DNA of 64,000 nt from Aureimonas frigidaquae (GCF_001463905.1 NZ_BBWR01000009.1:96207-160206); one strand, 5' to 3'; positions 47,505 to 56,897 are shown, numbered from the stretch's first letter. The notes: generated from the letters alone by a model not told the origin. Numbers and translations are program-made.

Positions 47505-47646
47505 AAGGAGGTGAGGCAGCTTCCCCTTCGGTGGGACCGGCATTCGCGCCGGCCCCTTTGGGTTACTTCCAGATCAGTGTCAGGGTGCAACCGAACAGTC
47601 TGATCCGAAGTACGACCTTCCGAAGTTTCACATGCCTCACCTCCTT
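47505..47646 (-). repeat. Perfect 14-bp inverted repeat enclosing a tiny ORF
   Basis: AAGGAGGTGAGGCA at 47505-47518 is the exact reverse complement of TGCCTCACCTCCTT at 47633-47646, with 114 bp between. In the minus-strand transcript the first arm is the Shine-Dalgarno of the 22-codon ORF, and the second arm lies 16 nt before the XRE start. Pairing would hide that ribosome site. A second hairpin (GGGGCCGGC-like) lies in the loop. Confidence 0.75.
47561..47629 (-). CDS. Putative 22-residue peptide upstream of the XRE gene
   Basis: On the minus strand GTG at 47629 is preceded by AAAGGAGGTGAGGCAT, a near-perfect Shine-Dalgarno at good spacing. The frame encodes MKLRKVVLRIRLFGCTLTLIWK: basic first, hydrophobic last, ending with TAA. 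It could be a leader peptide, a small membrane-active peptide or a sensor ORF for the XRE gene. There is no homology evidence. The ATG two bases before is followed at once by a stop. Confidence 0.4.
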
Positions 47647-47694
47647 TCGTTTGCGGCAGGCAAAAGCGCCATCCGCCCGGTCCATGTATCGTAC

Positions 47695-47723
47695 ATTGTA
47701 CAATCATACAAACTATATAGTTT
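47695..47723. promoter_or_regulatory. Two adjacent palindromes, candidate operators
   Basis: ATTGTACAAT (47695-47704) and AAACTATATAGTTT (47710-47723) are perfect palindromes in an AT-rich stretch about 65 bp upstream of the tiny ORF and 205 bp upstream of the XRE gene. ATTGTACAA recurs at 47943-47951. They are plausible XRE binding sites or part of the promoter. No binding is shown. Confidence 0.45.
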
Positions 47724-48038
47724 CATAATCTTATGTGCCGGCACGAGGCTCGTCCGCCGCGCTTCTATCGGCAAGCCTCGTGTGTCGCGACGGCAGCGCT
47801 GAAGCATCAAGCCCCTGGGACCGTCTAATCGTTAGGCTGGGGCCGGTCCATGATGGGGTTAGGCTTGCCCTTAAAGCCCTACAGCAACGGCGACGACTGG
47901 CCTGTCATCGCATTATGAACTGGTGCTAGTCGCCGGCTCAGGATTGTACAAACGGCTGTCTGTTGCAGGCCGTCTCAACCGCTTACTGCCGCCGCGTGAT
48001 ACTGGCTGCCGGCCCGCTCCTTTATCAGCTTATCAGAA
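47724..48038. other. Intergenic region, no gene seen
   Basis: About 315 bp between the palindromes and hicB. Short plus-strand frames (47735 and 47923) have no convincing ribosome site or family resemblance. One further ATTGTACAA element lies at 47943. Confidence 0.4.
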
Positions 48039-48455
48039 TCACGCTGGCTCAGTTGTTACGACGACGCGGCGCCCGACAGCCTGTAGGGCGTGCTCCATAT
48101 GGTCGATCTTGCTGATGTGGTGGAAGTCCAGAAGGCGATCCACCTGGGGTGCATGAACGCTCAAGCGGCGGGTAAGATCGGCCTTACGAAGAGCGGCCGC
48201 CACCATAGCGTTGTGAAGCTCGATCTTGAGCGCGACGTTCAGACTGAGTTCTACGAATGGCCCGGAGAAAGGACCTGGAACGGGAATTGGCTCACGGTCC
48301 GACACCCGGCCATCGAAAGCGGTCAACAAGGCGTCGAGCGCCATAACCCTTGCTTCGGCCTCTTCGGAACCGACTGTCGCGACCTCCCGCACCAGCGGGC
48401 AAGTCACGAGAAACGTATCGTTGTCGTCTGGGTTCAGTGTGATCGGGTACTTCAT
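48039..48455 (-). CDS. hicB: HicB-family antitoxin-like protein (orphan)
   Basis: A 138-residue protein. The N-terminal HicB partial RNase-H fold is clear: YPITLNPDDNDTFLVTCPLV, EVATVGSEEAEARVMALDAL. The C-terminal half (LSLNVALKIELHNAMVAAAL, then LTRRLSVHAPQVDRLLDFHH) is an HTH-like DNA-binding tail of the HicB type. HicB normally neutralises the mRNA-cleaving toxin HicA encoded next to it. No HicA is present: only 75 bp separate it from the upstream gene. It may regulate in trans or be a relic. Confidence 0.8.
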   Translation of the reverse strand: MKYPITLNPDDNDTFLVTCPLVREVATVGSEEAEARVMALDALLTAFDGRVSDREPIPVPGPFSGPFVELSLNVALKIELHNAMVAAALRKADLTRRLSVHAPQVDRLLDFHHISKIDHMEHALQAVGRRVVVTTEPA

Positions 48456-48530
48456 CGCTTGGCGGTTCTAAGGTTCAAGCCCGAGGCTTTGCAACAGAGG
48501 CCGCGGAAGCTGCGCGGCTCTGTGGCGGTC

Positions 48531-50207
48531 TTATGGGGTTACCGCGTGGTCGATGTGTTCATGATCTGCCGGTCCCGGTCTTCCGAAGAGATAGCCCTGC
48601 AACGAGTCGCAGCCCTTGGCTGTCAGTATGTATCGCTGGTTGGAGTTTTCCACGCCCTCCGCGGTCGTGGACAATCCATATCCGTCGCAAAGCGCCAGCA
48701 CGGCATCGATGACCGCCGTCGATTGGCTGTCGTCACTGATCTGGTCGACGAAGGACTTGTCGATTTTGATGCGGGTGAGGGGAAGCTTTTTAACAAGGGA
48801 AAGGGAAGAGAAGCCGGTTCCGAAATCATCCAGCGCGACGCCGATCCCGCGGTTTCTCAGGTTCCTCAAAATTCCCTCGGCGGTTTCCACGCTGTCCAGG
48901 ACGGTCGACTCCGTGATCTCCAGCTCCAGACGCTCCGGTGACAGGCCCGTATCCGCCAGAATCCGATCGACGACGCCGATCAACTCCGCATCGCGGAGCT
49001 GCGCAGCGGAGACGTTCACCGAGACGTAGATATTGTGGGACCAGCGCATTGCCTCCGAGCAGGCGGATCTCAGCACCCATTCTCCAAGGCTGGATATGAG
49101 GCCGAGATCTTCCACGACAGGTATGAACACCGAAGGCGGAACGATCTGTCCGCTGCTGGCCCGCCAACGGAGCAGGGCTTCGTAGCCTGCAACCTCGCCA
49201 TCGGCGGCTTTGACGATCGGCTGATAGTCCAGAGAGAAGCGGCGCTGATCGACGGCCTCCCGCACCTCCAGCTCCAGTGCAGTCCGTGCGCGTGCGAGGG
49301 AATCCATCTCGTCACTGTACTGGCGAGCACAGCCGCGCCCGTCCCGCTTGGCCTGATAGAGCGCCAGGTCGGCGCAGCGCAGGATGGATTCGGTATCATA
49401 CCCGTTGGATGGCGCGATGGCGGTTCCGACGCTGACGCCCACCCGTGCAAGCTTGCCCGCCACGGGAACGGGCTCGTTCATAGCCTCCACCAGTGATCGC
49501 GCCGTTGCCTGGATCGCGTCGAGCGTGGGAGAACCGAACTGCAGGGCGACGAACTCGTCGCCGCCCAGCCGACCCACAATGCCGTTCTGCCCCAGGACGG
49601 CCTGAAACCTTCGCGTGGCGGATCGCAGAACCTCGTCGCCCATCTCATGGCCGAGATTGTCGTTGACGGCCTTGAAGCGATCGAGATCCAGGTAATGGAC
49701 GGCGATCCTCGACCCATAGGCAACCTGCGGCAGCTGCTCTTCAAGTTTCTCGTGGATGCCGCGACGATTGGCGACCCCCGTCAGCGCATCATGACGGGCC
49801 TGATGCTCGAAACGACGCGTCGCGGCCTGCTGCTCGGACAGGTCCCGCGTAACCTTTGCAAAGCCCAGGAGCGACCCTTGCGGATCATAGACGGGGTCGA
49901 TCACGACACTCGCCCAGAAGGCCGTCCCATCCTTTCTATACCGCCACCCTTCGTCCGCGAAGTGACCTAAACGCCGCGCCATTTCAAGATTATCCCAGGG
50001 AACGCCGCGTCGTCGATCGTCATCCGAGAAGAAGCATGAGTAGTTCTTGCCCACAATATCATCGACGCTGTAGCCTTTGATGTGCGCCGCTCCGGCGTTC
50101 CAGTTCAGGACCGTTCCCTCTTCATCGAGCATATAGATCGCGTAGTCTTTTACGCTCGATACGAGCAGGCGGTACATCAGATCATCACTGATATTCGTGC
50201 GGCTCAT
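48531..50207 (-). CDS. PAS-GGDEF-EAL cyclic-di-GMP turnover protein
   Basis: A 558-residue cytosolic protein. A PAS/PAC sensor lies at about 10-130 (DYAIYMLDEEGTVLNWN). A GGDEF domain follows at about 135-295 with an intact RLGGDEF. An EAL domain fills about 310-550 with YEALLRW, EITES, DDFGTGFSSLS, KIDKSFVD, AEGVEN and QGYLFGRP. Both catalytic sites look complete, so it may make and degrade c-di-GMP. No membrane segment is seen. It is divergent from a receiver-kinase pair. Confidence 0.95.
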   Translation of the reverse strand: MSRTNISDDLMYRLLVSSVKDYAIYMLDEEGTVLNWNAGAAHIKGYSVDDIVGKNYSCFFSDDDRRRGVPWDNLEMARRLGHFADEGWRYRKDGTAFWASVVIDPVYDPQGSLLGFAKVTRDLSEQQAATRRFEHQARHDALTGVANRRGIHEKLEEQLPQVAYGSRIAVHYLDLDRFKAVNDNLGHEMGDEVLRSATRRFQAVLGQNGIVGRLGGDEFVALQFGSPTLDAIQATARSLVEAMNEPVPVAGKLARVGVSVGTAIAPSNGYDTESILRCADLALYQAKRDGRGCARQYSDEMDSLARARTALELEVREAVDQRRFSLDYQPIVKAADGEVAGYEALLRWRASSGQIVPPSVFIPVVEDLGLISSLGEWVLRSACSEAMRWSHNIYVSVNVSAAQLRDAELIGVVDRILADTGLSPERLELEITESTVLDSVETAEGILRNLRNRGIGVALDDFGTGFSSLSLVKKLPLTRIKIDKSFVDQISDDSQSTAVIDAVLALCDGYGLSTTAEGVENSNQRYILTAKGCDSLQGYLFGRPGPADHEHIDHAVTP

Positions 50208-50438
50208 GTTGATTGCTAACCCTATATTACGGCTCTGATGGCCGCCTCCTGCGTGGGGAGATTGTCTCCAACTGCGTCATGGCCAGTGCGTCAAAGCGAC
50301 AATCAATGATCCAGCCCGAAGATTTTGCAGCAGGGGAGACATTGCAGCCGCAAGACACGTCAACCGGCAGGTTCGATGCCGGATTGTTTGGAACATGTCG
50401 GACGTTGGAAGGCTTCCACTCCAAAGAAAGGCGTCCCA

Positions 50439-50807
50439 ATGCATCTCAAGATCATGATCGTGGAGGATGAACGGCTGATTGCCATGGACCTCGAAGACAT
50501 TCTCGAGGGCGAAGGCCATGTGGTCGTCGGGGTTGCGGCGGATATGTATGGGGCGCTCGAGATCGCTGCCGAGAATCCGGGCATGGATCTCGCAATCATG
50601 GACATCGACCTGGCACGGGGCACCAGCGGGATCGACACGGCAAGGCTCTTGCGCGAAGACTACGATGTCGGCTCGCTCTTCGTGTCCGGGCGCATCTCCG
50701 AGGAGACGCATGCCATGGCGCTCGAATGGAAGCCGATCGGCTTCGTGGGTAAGCCCTTTGCGGGGACACAGATCATCAAAGCCTTGTCCGGCGTTCGGAC
50801 ACGGTAG
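50439..50807 (+). CDS. Stand-alone response regulator receiver
   Basis: A 122-residue receiver domain without an output domain. IMIVEDERL gives the acidic pocket, LAIMDIDLA the phospho-acceptor Asp, and VSGR and VGKPF the Thr/Ser and Lys positions. ATG 50439 follows AAAGAAAGG. It lies 85 bp upstream of an HWE kinase on the same strand, which is the typical pairing for such single-domain receivers. The output partner is unknown. Confidence 0.9.
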   Translation: MHLKIMIVEDERLIAMDLEDILEGEGHVVVGVAADMYGALEIAAENPGMDLAIMDIDLARGTSGIDTARLLREDYDVGSLFVSGRISEETHAMALEWKPIGFVGKPFAGTQIIKALSGVRTR

Positions 50808-50892
50808 CTTTCAACTTCTGCTGAAACAGACTACTCGATAGGAGGCACGCCTCCGTGCTCCTGACGACCGGCTTTTCCACGGATTCTGACGC

Positions 50893-52860
50893 GTGCCGAC
50901 TGAGAACCTGAACGAAGCAGCGCGGCTCCGCGCACTCCACCGATCCGGCCTCCTGGAGGCACACTCCCAGAAGCAGTTCGAGCACATCACGGAACTCGTC
51001 CGTGACATGCTGGACGTGCCGACGGCGATCGTTTCGATCGTCTCAGACGACAAGCAGGTCTTTGCGGGACATTGCGGCCTGCCGGAGATATGGGCCGAGA
51101 AGGGCGAAACACCGCTGACCCATTCGTTCTGCAAGCATGTCGTCGAGCGCGGAGCGCCGATGGCCGTGGCAGATGCGCTTGCCGACCCGACCTTGCGAGA
51201 CAACCGCGCGATCGAGGATCTGGGTGTCGTCGCCTATCTGGGCGTTCCGCTCTTCCTGCCGTCCGGCGAGGTCATCGGCGCACTCGCCGCCATCTCGTCG
51301 TCACCGCGGGAATGGGGCGCCGGCGATGTTCGGCGTCTTCAGAACCTTGCAAGGATTGCGACGAACGAGATCGAGGTCCGGGTTTCCGAACTGCGCTGGC
51401 GAACATTGTTCCAATCACTCCAGGAGGGCATCGTCCTCGGGGAGGCGATCCGCGGCACATCCGGCATGATCGATGATTGGCGCTACCTCGACGTCAATCC
51501 GGCATGGGGGGAACTCCTCGGGATCGATCCGGGAAGCGTCAGAGGGCAGACGATCAGAACTATCATGCCGGACCTCGAAGAGGATTGGATCGATGACGTT
51601 GCGACCGTCGTGAATGGCGGCGAATCCGTCTCGTTCACGCGTGCGGTCGGTCACCTCGGGCGCTGGTACGACGGCGTCATTCAGCCGCTCGAAGGCCAGC
51701 GTTTCGCCATCGTCTTCTCCGAGGCGACGGAAAGGGTCAATGAGGAGGCGCGGGTCGCGGCGACGCTCGAACTCGGTGACAGGCTCCGCGACCTTCGCAC
51801 CGTGCCCGAACTCAGCGTCACCGCGGCGGCAATCATGGGCCGGGCGCTTGGCGCCAGTCGTGCGGGCTTCGGCTTCCTCGATCACTCGAGAGAGTTCGTC
51901 GATTTCGAGGATTGGTGCGCGCCGGGCATACCCAGCATCGCCGGTCGGCACCGCATGCGCGACTACGGTTCGTATATCGACGATCTGACCGCCGGCCGGG
52001 ATGTGGTCATTGCAGATGTCGAGGCGGACGAACGTACGAAGGACAATGCCGACACCTTCCTTGCCCTGTCGATCAGGGTGCTGATCAACCTGCCCATCCT
52101 GGAAAAGGGCAAGCTCGTAGCGATCGCGATCGTGCAGTTCGATCGGCCGAGGATCTGGAGCGAGATCGAGACAATGTTCGTCCGCGACGTTGCCGATCGC
52201 GTCGTTCTGGCAACATCGCGTGTGGAAGCTTCGGAGCGACGGTCCGTTCTGGGCCAGGAACTCGCCCACCGTTTGAAGAACACGCTCGCCGTCGTCTCCG
52301 CGATCACGACGCAGACGCTTCGCTCTTCGCAGGATCTGGACATAGCCCGACGTTCGCTCACAGCACGCATCCAGGCGCTCTCGAAAGCGCACGACATCCT
52401 TCTAACGGGACAGCGCGATGCCGCGACGATCGCCACGGTCATTCAATCCGCGGTCGCACTTCACGACGAGGGAAAGCGCGTTCACCTCGAGGGGCCGACC
52501 CTGCCGATGGGGCCGAAGGCATCGATGACGCTGGCGCTCATCGTGCACGAGCTCGCGACGAACTCCGGCAAGTACGGAGCGCTCTCCGTGCCGGAGGGTG
52601 TCGTGAACGTTTCGTGGACGGTCAGCCGGGAGGACGGATCGAGGCGACCGGTCATGACCCTGGACTGGACCGAGCGGGACGGACCACCAGTCGTTGCGCC
52701 GACGCGCAAGGGCTTCGGCACACGCATGATCGAGATGGGGCTTTCCGGGGCGTCCGGCGCGTCGTCGCGCATCGACTATGCTCCGGACGGGCTGCGCTGC
52801 CGCATCCTTGCCCCTCTGGCCGAACTCATGACAGCGGAAGAAGCGGATATGTCGGCTTAA
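50893..52860 (+). CDS. GAF-PAS-GAF HWE-family sensor histidine kinase
   Basis: A 655-residue cytosolic kinase. The first GAF domain is at about 15-165 (KQVFAGHCGLPE, PLTHSFCKHVV). A PAS domain follows at about 170-285 and a second GAF at about 300-450. The HWE_HK domain has ELAHRLKNTLAVVSAI with phospho-His459, VHELATNSGKYGALS (N box) and DWTERDGP giving the W-x-E signature. GTG start at 50893. It probably phosphorylates the lone receiver upstream. The stimulus is unknown. Confidence 0.93.
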   Translation: MPTENLNEAARLRALHRSGLLEAHSQKQFEHITELVRDMLDVPTAIVSIVSDDKQVFAGHCGLPEIWAEKGETPLTHSFCKHVVERGAPMAVADALADPTLRDNRAIEDLGVVAYLGVPLFLPSGEVIGALAAISSSPREWGAGDVRRLQNLARIATNEIEVRVSELRWRTLFQSLQEGIVLGEAIRGTSGMIDDWRYLDVNPAWGELLGIDPGSVRGQTIRTIMPDLEEDWIDDVATVVNGGESVSFTRAVGHLGRWYDGVIQPLEGQRFAIVFSEATERVNEEARVAATLELGDRLRDLRTVPELSVTAAAIMGRALGASRAGFGFLDHSREFVDFEDWCAPGIPSIAGRHRMRDYGSYIDDLTAGRDVVIADVEADERTKDNADTFLALSIRVLINLPILEKGKLVAIAIVQFDRPRIWSEIETMFVRDVADRVVLATSRVEASERRSVLGQELAHRLKNTLAVVSAITTQTLRSSQDLDIARRSLTARIQALSKAHDILLTGQRDAATIATVIQSAVALHDEGKRVHLEGPTLPMGPKASMTLALIVHELATNSGKYGALSVPEGVVNVSWTVSREDGSRRPVMTLDWTERDGPPVVAPTRKGFGTRMIEMGLSGASGASSRIDYAPDGLRCRILAPLAELMTAEEADMSA

Positions 52861-52892
52861 TCGGTGCGCAACGCGAATGTTTCGCAACCGCT

Positions 52893-53882
52893 TCAGCGCG
52901 GAGGAATGCCCAGCTTCTCAACGCCGCCGCTCTTGTCGAGATCGGCCAGGAGGCCCTTGTCGGAGAGGTCCAGCGGGTGCGAATTCTTCCAGTCCTTCTG
53001 AAAGACGTCGGATAGCCGTTCCACGATGTGCTTCGCATCGGTTTCGATGGCGAGTTCGCGGCGGCTGTCGAAGCTGCCGGGTGTCAGGTTTATCGAGCCG
53101 ACGATAGCCCGCTTTTCGTCGGACAGGAGCATCTTGCCGTGCAGCTTCAGGTGGCGGAGCCGCCGGACCTTGGCGCCGACATCGTTCAGGATGCGCAGGC
53201 CCCCCACGCCTTCGACGAGCTTCTCGATCTTCAGCTTGTGCGGTTGCCGCGCCATGATGTGCACATGCACGCCCCGTTTCATCGCTCGGACCAGCCGCTC
53301 GATGATGACCGTATCCTGGTAGCGCTCGTTCTGGATCCAGAGCGAGTGATGCGTGTTGTCGATGAAGGATGCAATGCGCGCGCGCCCGTTATCGGGGCAC
53401 CAGATCAGCTTGGAGGCCGGGTCCGGCGTAAAGGGTTCGCGTGCCCAGTCGCAGTCGAAGCAGCGGATCATCTCCGACACTTCGAGCGCGTTCGTGGTCA
53501 CGACGGCATAATCGCGCGTTTCCGACAGGTCGCGATCTTCCCAGTTGAGGGATTCCACGAAGCCGATCCGGTCATCGATCACCATGGATTTCTGATGGGT
53601 CAGCGCAAAGGCGGGGCTGCTGTCGCGCACCTCGACGCCACCGGCCACAAGGGCCTCGCGCGTCGTCTCGTTCTCGTTCAGCCCGCTGCGACGCGCAGGG
53701 TTCAGCATGACCCGCACGGCCACGCCGCGTTTGCACGCCGCCACGACCGCCTCGACAAGCGCCTCGCTGGTGAACAGGAACATGCGGATGTTGACGCTTT
53801 TCGTAGCGGCATTGATGGGGCCGATGATGGCTTCCGCCGTGTCGTCGGGCAGAACGATCAGGCTGCGGGACAAAGGGTTCAC
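52893..53882 (-). CDS. Phospholipase D-like (HKD) protein
   Basis: A protein of about 329 residues with two HKD motifs: THQKSMVIDD (H96, K98, D103 by the chosen start) and LHGKMLLSDE. Each is followed by a conserved GSxN-type segment (FVESLNWEDRD and VGSINLTPGSFD). This is the full PLD active site of a cardiolipin-synthase-like or nuclease-like enzyme. There is no signal peptide. GTG 53882 starts just after the upstream ABC stop; ATG 53930 would overlap that gene by 41 bp. Substrate (lipid or nucleic acid) cannot be decided. Confidence 0.85.
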   Translation of the reverse strand: MNPLSRSLIVLPDDTAEAIIGPINAATKSVNIRMFLFTSEALVEAVVAACKRGVAVRVMLNPARRSGLNENETTREALVAGGVEVRDSSPAFALTHQKSMVIDDRIGFVESLNWEDRDLSETRDYAVVTTNALEVSEMIRCFDCDWAREPFTPDPASKLIWCPDNGRARIASFIDNTHHSLWIQNERYQDTVIIERLVRAMKRGVHVHIMARQPHKLKIEKLVEGVGGLRILNDVGAKVRRLRHLKLHGKMLLSDEKRAIVGSINLTPGSFDSRRELAIETDAKHIVERLSDVFQKDWKNSHPLDLSDKGLLADLDKSGGVEKLGIPPR

Positions 53883-53889
53883 TCCTGCT

Positions 53890-55686
53890 TTAGCGGGATA
53901 GGTTTTCGCGGCGTTCCTTTGCCGGCTCATTCTGTATGCGATGCAACTCGGCGTAGATGCCGCCATGCGTCAGAAGCTCCGAGCCGGACCCTTCCTCTGC
54001 GACGACGCCGTCCTTCAGGACAACGATCTTGTCCGCATTGCCGACCGTGCTGAGCCGGTGGGCGATCATGATGACGGTGCGCCCTTCCATCAGACGGGCG
54101 AGGGCTTCCATGACCAGATGCTCGGATTCGGTGTCCAGAGCCGCCGTCGGTTCGTCCAGGATCATGATCGGACTGTTACGGACCACGGCGCGCGCAATGC
54201 CGATGCGCTGGCGCTGGCCGCCAGACAAGGTGTCGCCACGCTCGCCGACCGGGCTGTCATAGCCGTTAGGCATGCGCATGATGAACTCGTGCGCATTGGC
54301 CACCTTGGCCGCCTCGATCACCTCTTCCGGGGTGGCGTCGGGCCGCCCATAGGCGATATTCTCGCGGATCGTTCCCTGGAACAGGACCGTTTCCTGCAGG
54401 ACGAAGCCGATCTGCGCGCGCAGCCCGGCCAGCTTGTACTGCGTCACATCCACGCCATCGATCATCACCTGGCCGCTGGCTGCATCGTAGAAGCGCGGAA
54501 TCAGGCTGAGCACGGTGGATTTGCCAGAACCCGTCGGCCCGACGATGCCGACGACCTGGCCGGGCTCCACAGAGAAGCTGACGCCGCGCAGGACCGGTTC
54601 CTTCGGATCGTAGCCGAAGGTCACGTCGCGCAGTTCGATCGCGCCGCGGATCTGGCCGGGCTCGCGGGCATCCGGCCGCTCGTCGATGATGTCGTCCGCC
54701 GACAGGATGGCCTGGATCCGCTCCATCGACACCATGGTCTGGGCGATGGTCGTCGTCATGCTTGCAAGGTCCTGCACCGGTTTGAAGAACTTGGACAGAT
54801 AGGCCAGGTAGACGGTAAGGGCACCTGCCGTCATCGTGCCCGCCACGATGAGCGCCGTGCCCTTCCACAGGACGATCGCGGTGCAGAAGGCGACGACCAG
54901 GCCGACCAGCGGCGACATCAGCGATTTGACGCGCCGCGCCCGCAGCGCTGCCTCGACCGTGGCCTGGCTGGCGACCTGCAGATGAGCGAGTTCCATATCC
55001 TGGCGGCCGAACGCGGTGATGGCGCGGACCGAGCCAAGGCCCTGCTGCACGACGGACAGGACCTCGGCCTGGCGCACCCGCACGACGCGCGTGATCTGCT
55101 TGATCGCCTTGCGGAAGCGCGACAGGAAAATCAGCATAAAGGGCGTTATGCCGACGGCGATCAGCGTGAAATCCCAGTCCAGCCAGAACATGATCGCGAC
55201 CATGAAGATGATGGTCAGAAGGTCGACCAGTATGTCGAGCGTCGAGGACGAGGCGAAATCCTGGACCGTATCCACATCGGCCGTGATGGTGGAGATGAGG
55301 GCGCCCGTCTTGGCCGTATCGTAATAGCGCAGCGACAGGCGGTGCAGATGCTCATAGATGCGGATGCGCAGGTCATTGGCGACCCACTGGCCGACGCTGG
55401 TTGTGTAATAGCTGTCAATATAGGTCGCGATGGCGCCGAGAAGCGCGATAACGATGGTCGCGCCGGCCGCAAAGAGCGCCACGCCGATCGCATCGCGCGT
55501 GACGCCCAGATCATGCGCCCAGCTCAACCACTCCGGCAGCGCATGATTGCCGAGCGCGTCGTCGATGACGATCTTCAACGGCCATGGCGCTGCCAGGCTC
55601 ATCGCGATTTCGACCAGCATGGCCAGGAAGACGATCAGGAGCCGCCAGCGATACGGATAAAGAAGATCGCGCAGGAGGCGTGTCAC
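53890..55686 (-). CDS. ABC exporter (fused permease-ATPase)
   Basis: A 598-residue half-transporter with six membrane helices (about 15-300). The ATPase domain has Walker A GPTGSGKST, signature LSGGQRQR and Walker B IMILDEPTAALD. GTG 55686 is preferred because GGAGG lies 6 bp upstream; longer frames to 55806 add an unlikely N-terminus. The PLD-like gene follows within a few bases, so the two form an operon. Substrate unknown; lipid is possible given the PLD partner. Confidence 0.9.
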   Translation of the reverse strand: MTRLLRDLLYPYRWRLLIVFLAMLVEIAMSLAAPWPLKIVIDDALGNHALPEWLSWAHDLGVTRDAIGVALFAAGATIVIALLGAIATYIDSYYTTSVGQWVANDLRIRIYEHLHRLSLRYYDTAKTGALISTITADVDTVQDFASSSTLDILVDLLTIIFMVAIMFWLDWDFTLIAVGITPFMLIFLSRFRKAIKQITRVVRVRQAEVLSVVQQGLGSVRAITAFGRQDMELAHLQVASQATVEAALRARRVKSLMSPLVGLVVAFCTAIVLWKGTALIVAGTMTAGALTVYLAYLSKFFKPVQDLASMTTTIAQTMVSMERIQAILSADDIIDERPDAREPGQIRGAIELRDVTFGYDPKEPVLRGVSFSVEPGQVVGIVGPTGSGKSTVLSLIPRFYDAASGQVMIDGVDVTQYKLAGLRAQIGFVLQETVLFQGTIRENIAYGRPDATPEEVIEAAKVANAHEFIMRMPNGYDSPVGERGDTLSGGQRQRIGIARAVVRNSPIMILDEPTAALDTESEHLVMEALARLMEGRTVIMIAHRLSTVGNADKIVVLKDGVVAEEGSGSELLTHGGIYAELHRIQNEPAKERRENLSR

Positions 55687-55985
55687 GGACGGCCTCCGAG
55701 GGCTAGACGCCGGACCCCGCAGGAATACTGCGCGCAGTCCCGATATGCCGTGCATGACCACAGGCTCAAAACGGCCCTGGCGGCCGAAACACACGACATC
55801 CTGCAACCCCCAGTTTCACGCCACGATATCGGGAAGTTAGCCGGATGCAAGTGCGTGCATGACGCGGACTGTCTGGACCTGCGGCGGCGCTCCCATCCCC
55901 TCGTTGCCGGCCCGATCTTCTGCCGGGTTGAACGAATGAAGCACCTTCTGCGTTATGAGTGCGTGATCAACCACAGGAGGTCGTC

Positions 55986-56147
55986 ATGCCGAACACGCCG
56001 CAGGACCGAGCCAAGGTGGCCGGCAAGCAGGATCATGAGGTCCGCTACGAGGCCGAGAAGACGGGCAAGAGCAAGGACGAGGTGAAACAAGCCGTAGAGG
56101 ACGTCGGCAACAGCCGCAAGAAGGTGGAAAAGAAACTGGACTCCTGA
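55986..56147 (+). CDS. DUF3606 small protein
   Basis: A 53-residue, highly charged protein. DRAKVAGKQDHEVRYEAEKT and SKDEVKQAVEDVG match the DUF3606 family of small alphaproteobacterial proteins. ATG 55986 follows CAGGAGG. Related proteins often appear among stress-induced genes; no function is known. Confidence 0.8.
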   Translation: MPNTPQDRAKVAGKQDHEVRYEAEKTGKSKDEVKQAVEDVGNSRKKVEKKLDS

Positions 56148-56216
56148 CGCGTCCTTGCAGTCCAATGCCATAGGCCGACAGGTCCGACGGCAGCGGACGG
56201 GAAGGGCGATCGATAG

Positions 56217-56897
56217 ATGTGCAACCTCTACTCCCTGACCAAGGGACAAGCGGCGATCCGCGCATTGACCGGGGCGATGCGGGACCTGTCCGGCAATCTC
56301 GCGCCGATGCCCTCGATCTTCCCGGACACGGCCGCACCGATCGTCCGGCTGGATGGCGACGGCGCCACGACCATCGCCATGGCGCGGTGGGGCATGCCGT
56401 CACCGGCTTTTGCCCTGGCCGGACGCAACGCGGATGGCGGGGTCACCAATATTCGCAACACCGCTTCGCCCCATTGGCGCCGCTGGCTTACGCCGGTGAG
56501 CCGCTGCCTCGTCCCAGTGACGAGCTTTTCGGAGTACGACACGATCGAGGGGCGTAAGGTGCCGACATGGTTCGCTCTGTCGCCCGCCCGGGACCTTTGC
56601 GTCTTCGCCGGGATATGGACACCGTGGAATGGCGTGCGCAAAGTGAAAGAGGGCCCGGTGCAGACCGACCTTTTCGGGTTCCTGACGTGCGAGCCCAATG
56701 ACGTCGTCCGGCGGGTCCATCCCAAGGCCATGCCCGTCATCCTGACCGGGCGGGAAGAGATGGACGTCTGGCTGCGCGCGCCCTGGAGCGAGGCATCCGC
56801 ACTCCAGCGTCCGCTCCCGGACGGCGTGCTGACGGTCGTGTCGGTTGGGCCGAGGGAAGATGGCGCCCCGGGTCAGGAGACTGGCAGCCTATTCTAA
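56217..56897 (+). CDS. SRAP-family abasic-site DNA-protein crosslinker (YedK/HMCES-like)
   Basis: A 226-residue protein that covalently binds abasic sites in single-stranded DNA. Catalytic Cys2 directly follows the initiator Met (MCNLYSL), as required for the thiazolidine link. Asn78 (TNIRN), Glu106 (SFSEYD) and His168 ([11 protein letters not shown]) fill the other active-site positions. ATG 56217 is fixed by the need for Cys2. It is a DNA damage-tolerance enzyme. Confidence 0.93.
   Translation: MCNLYSLTKGQAAIRALTGAMRDLSGNLAPMPSIFPDTAAPIVRLDGDGATTIAMARWGMPSPAFALAGRNADGGVTNIRNTASPHWRRWLTPVSRCLVPVTSFSEYDTIEGRKVPTWFALSPARDLCVFAGIWTPWNGVRKVKEGPVQTDLFGFLTCEPNDVVRRVHPKAMPVILTGREEMDVWLRAPWSEASALQRPLPDGVLTVVSVGPREDGAPGQETGSLF

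Noticed and set aside
48456..48530. HicA remnant upstream of hicB
   Set aside because: Only 75 bp are available. Frames ending at the hicB start show no HicA motif (no GSHH-type segment).
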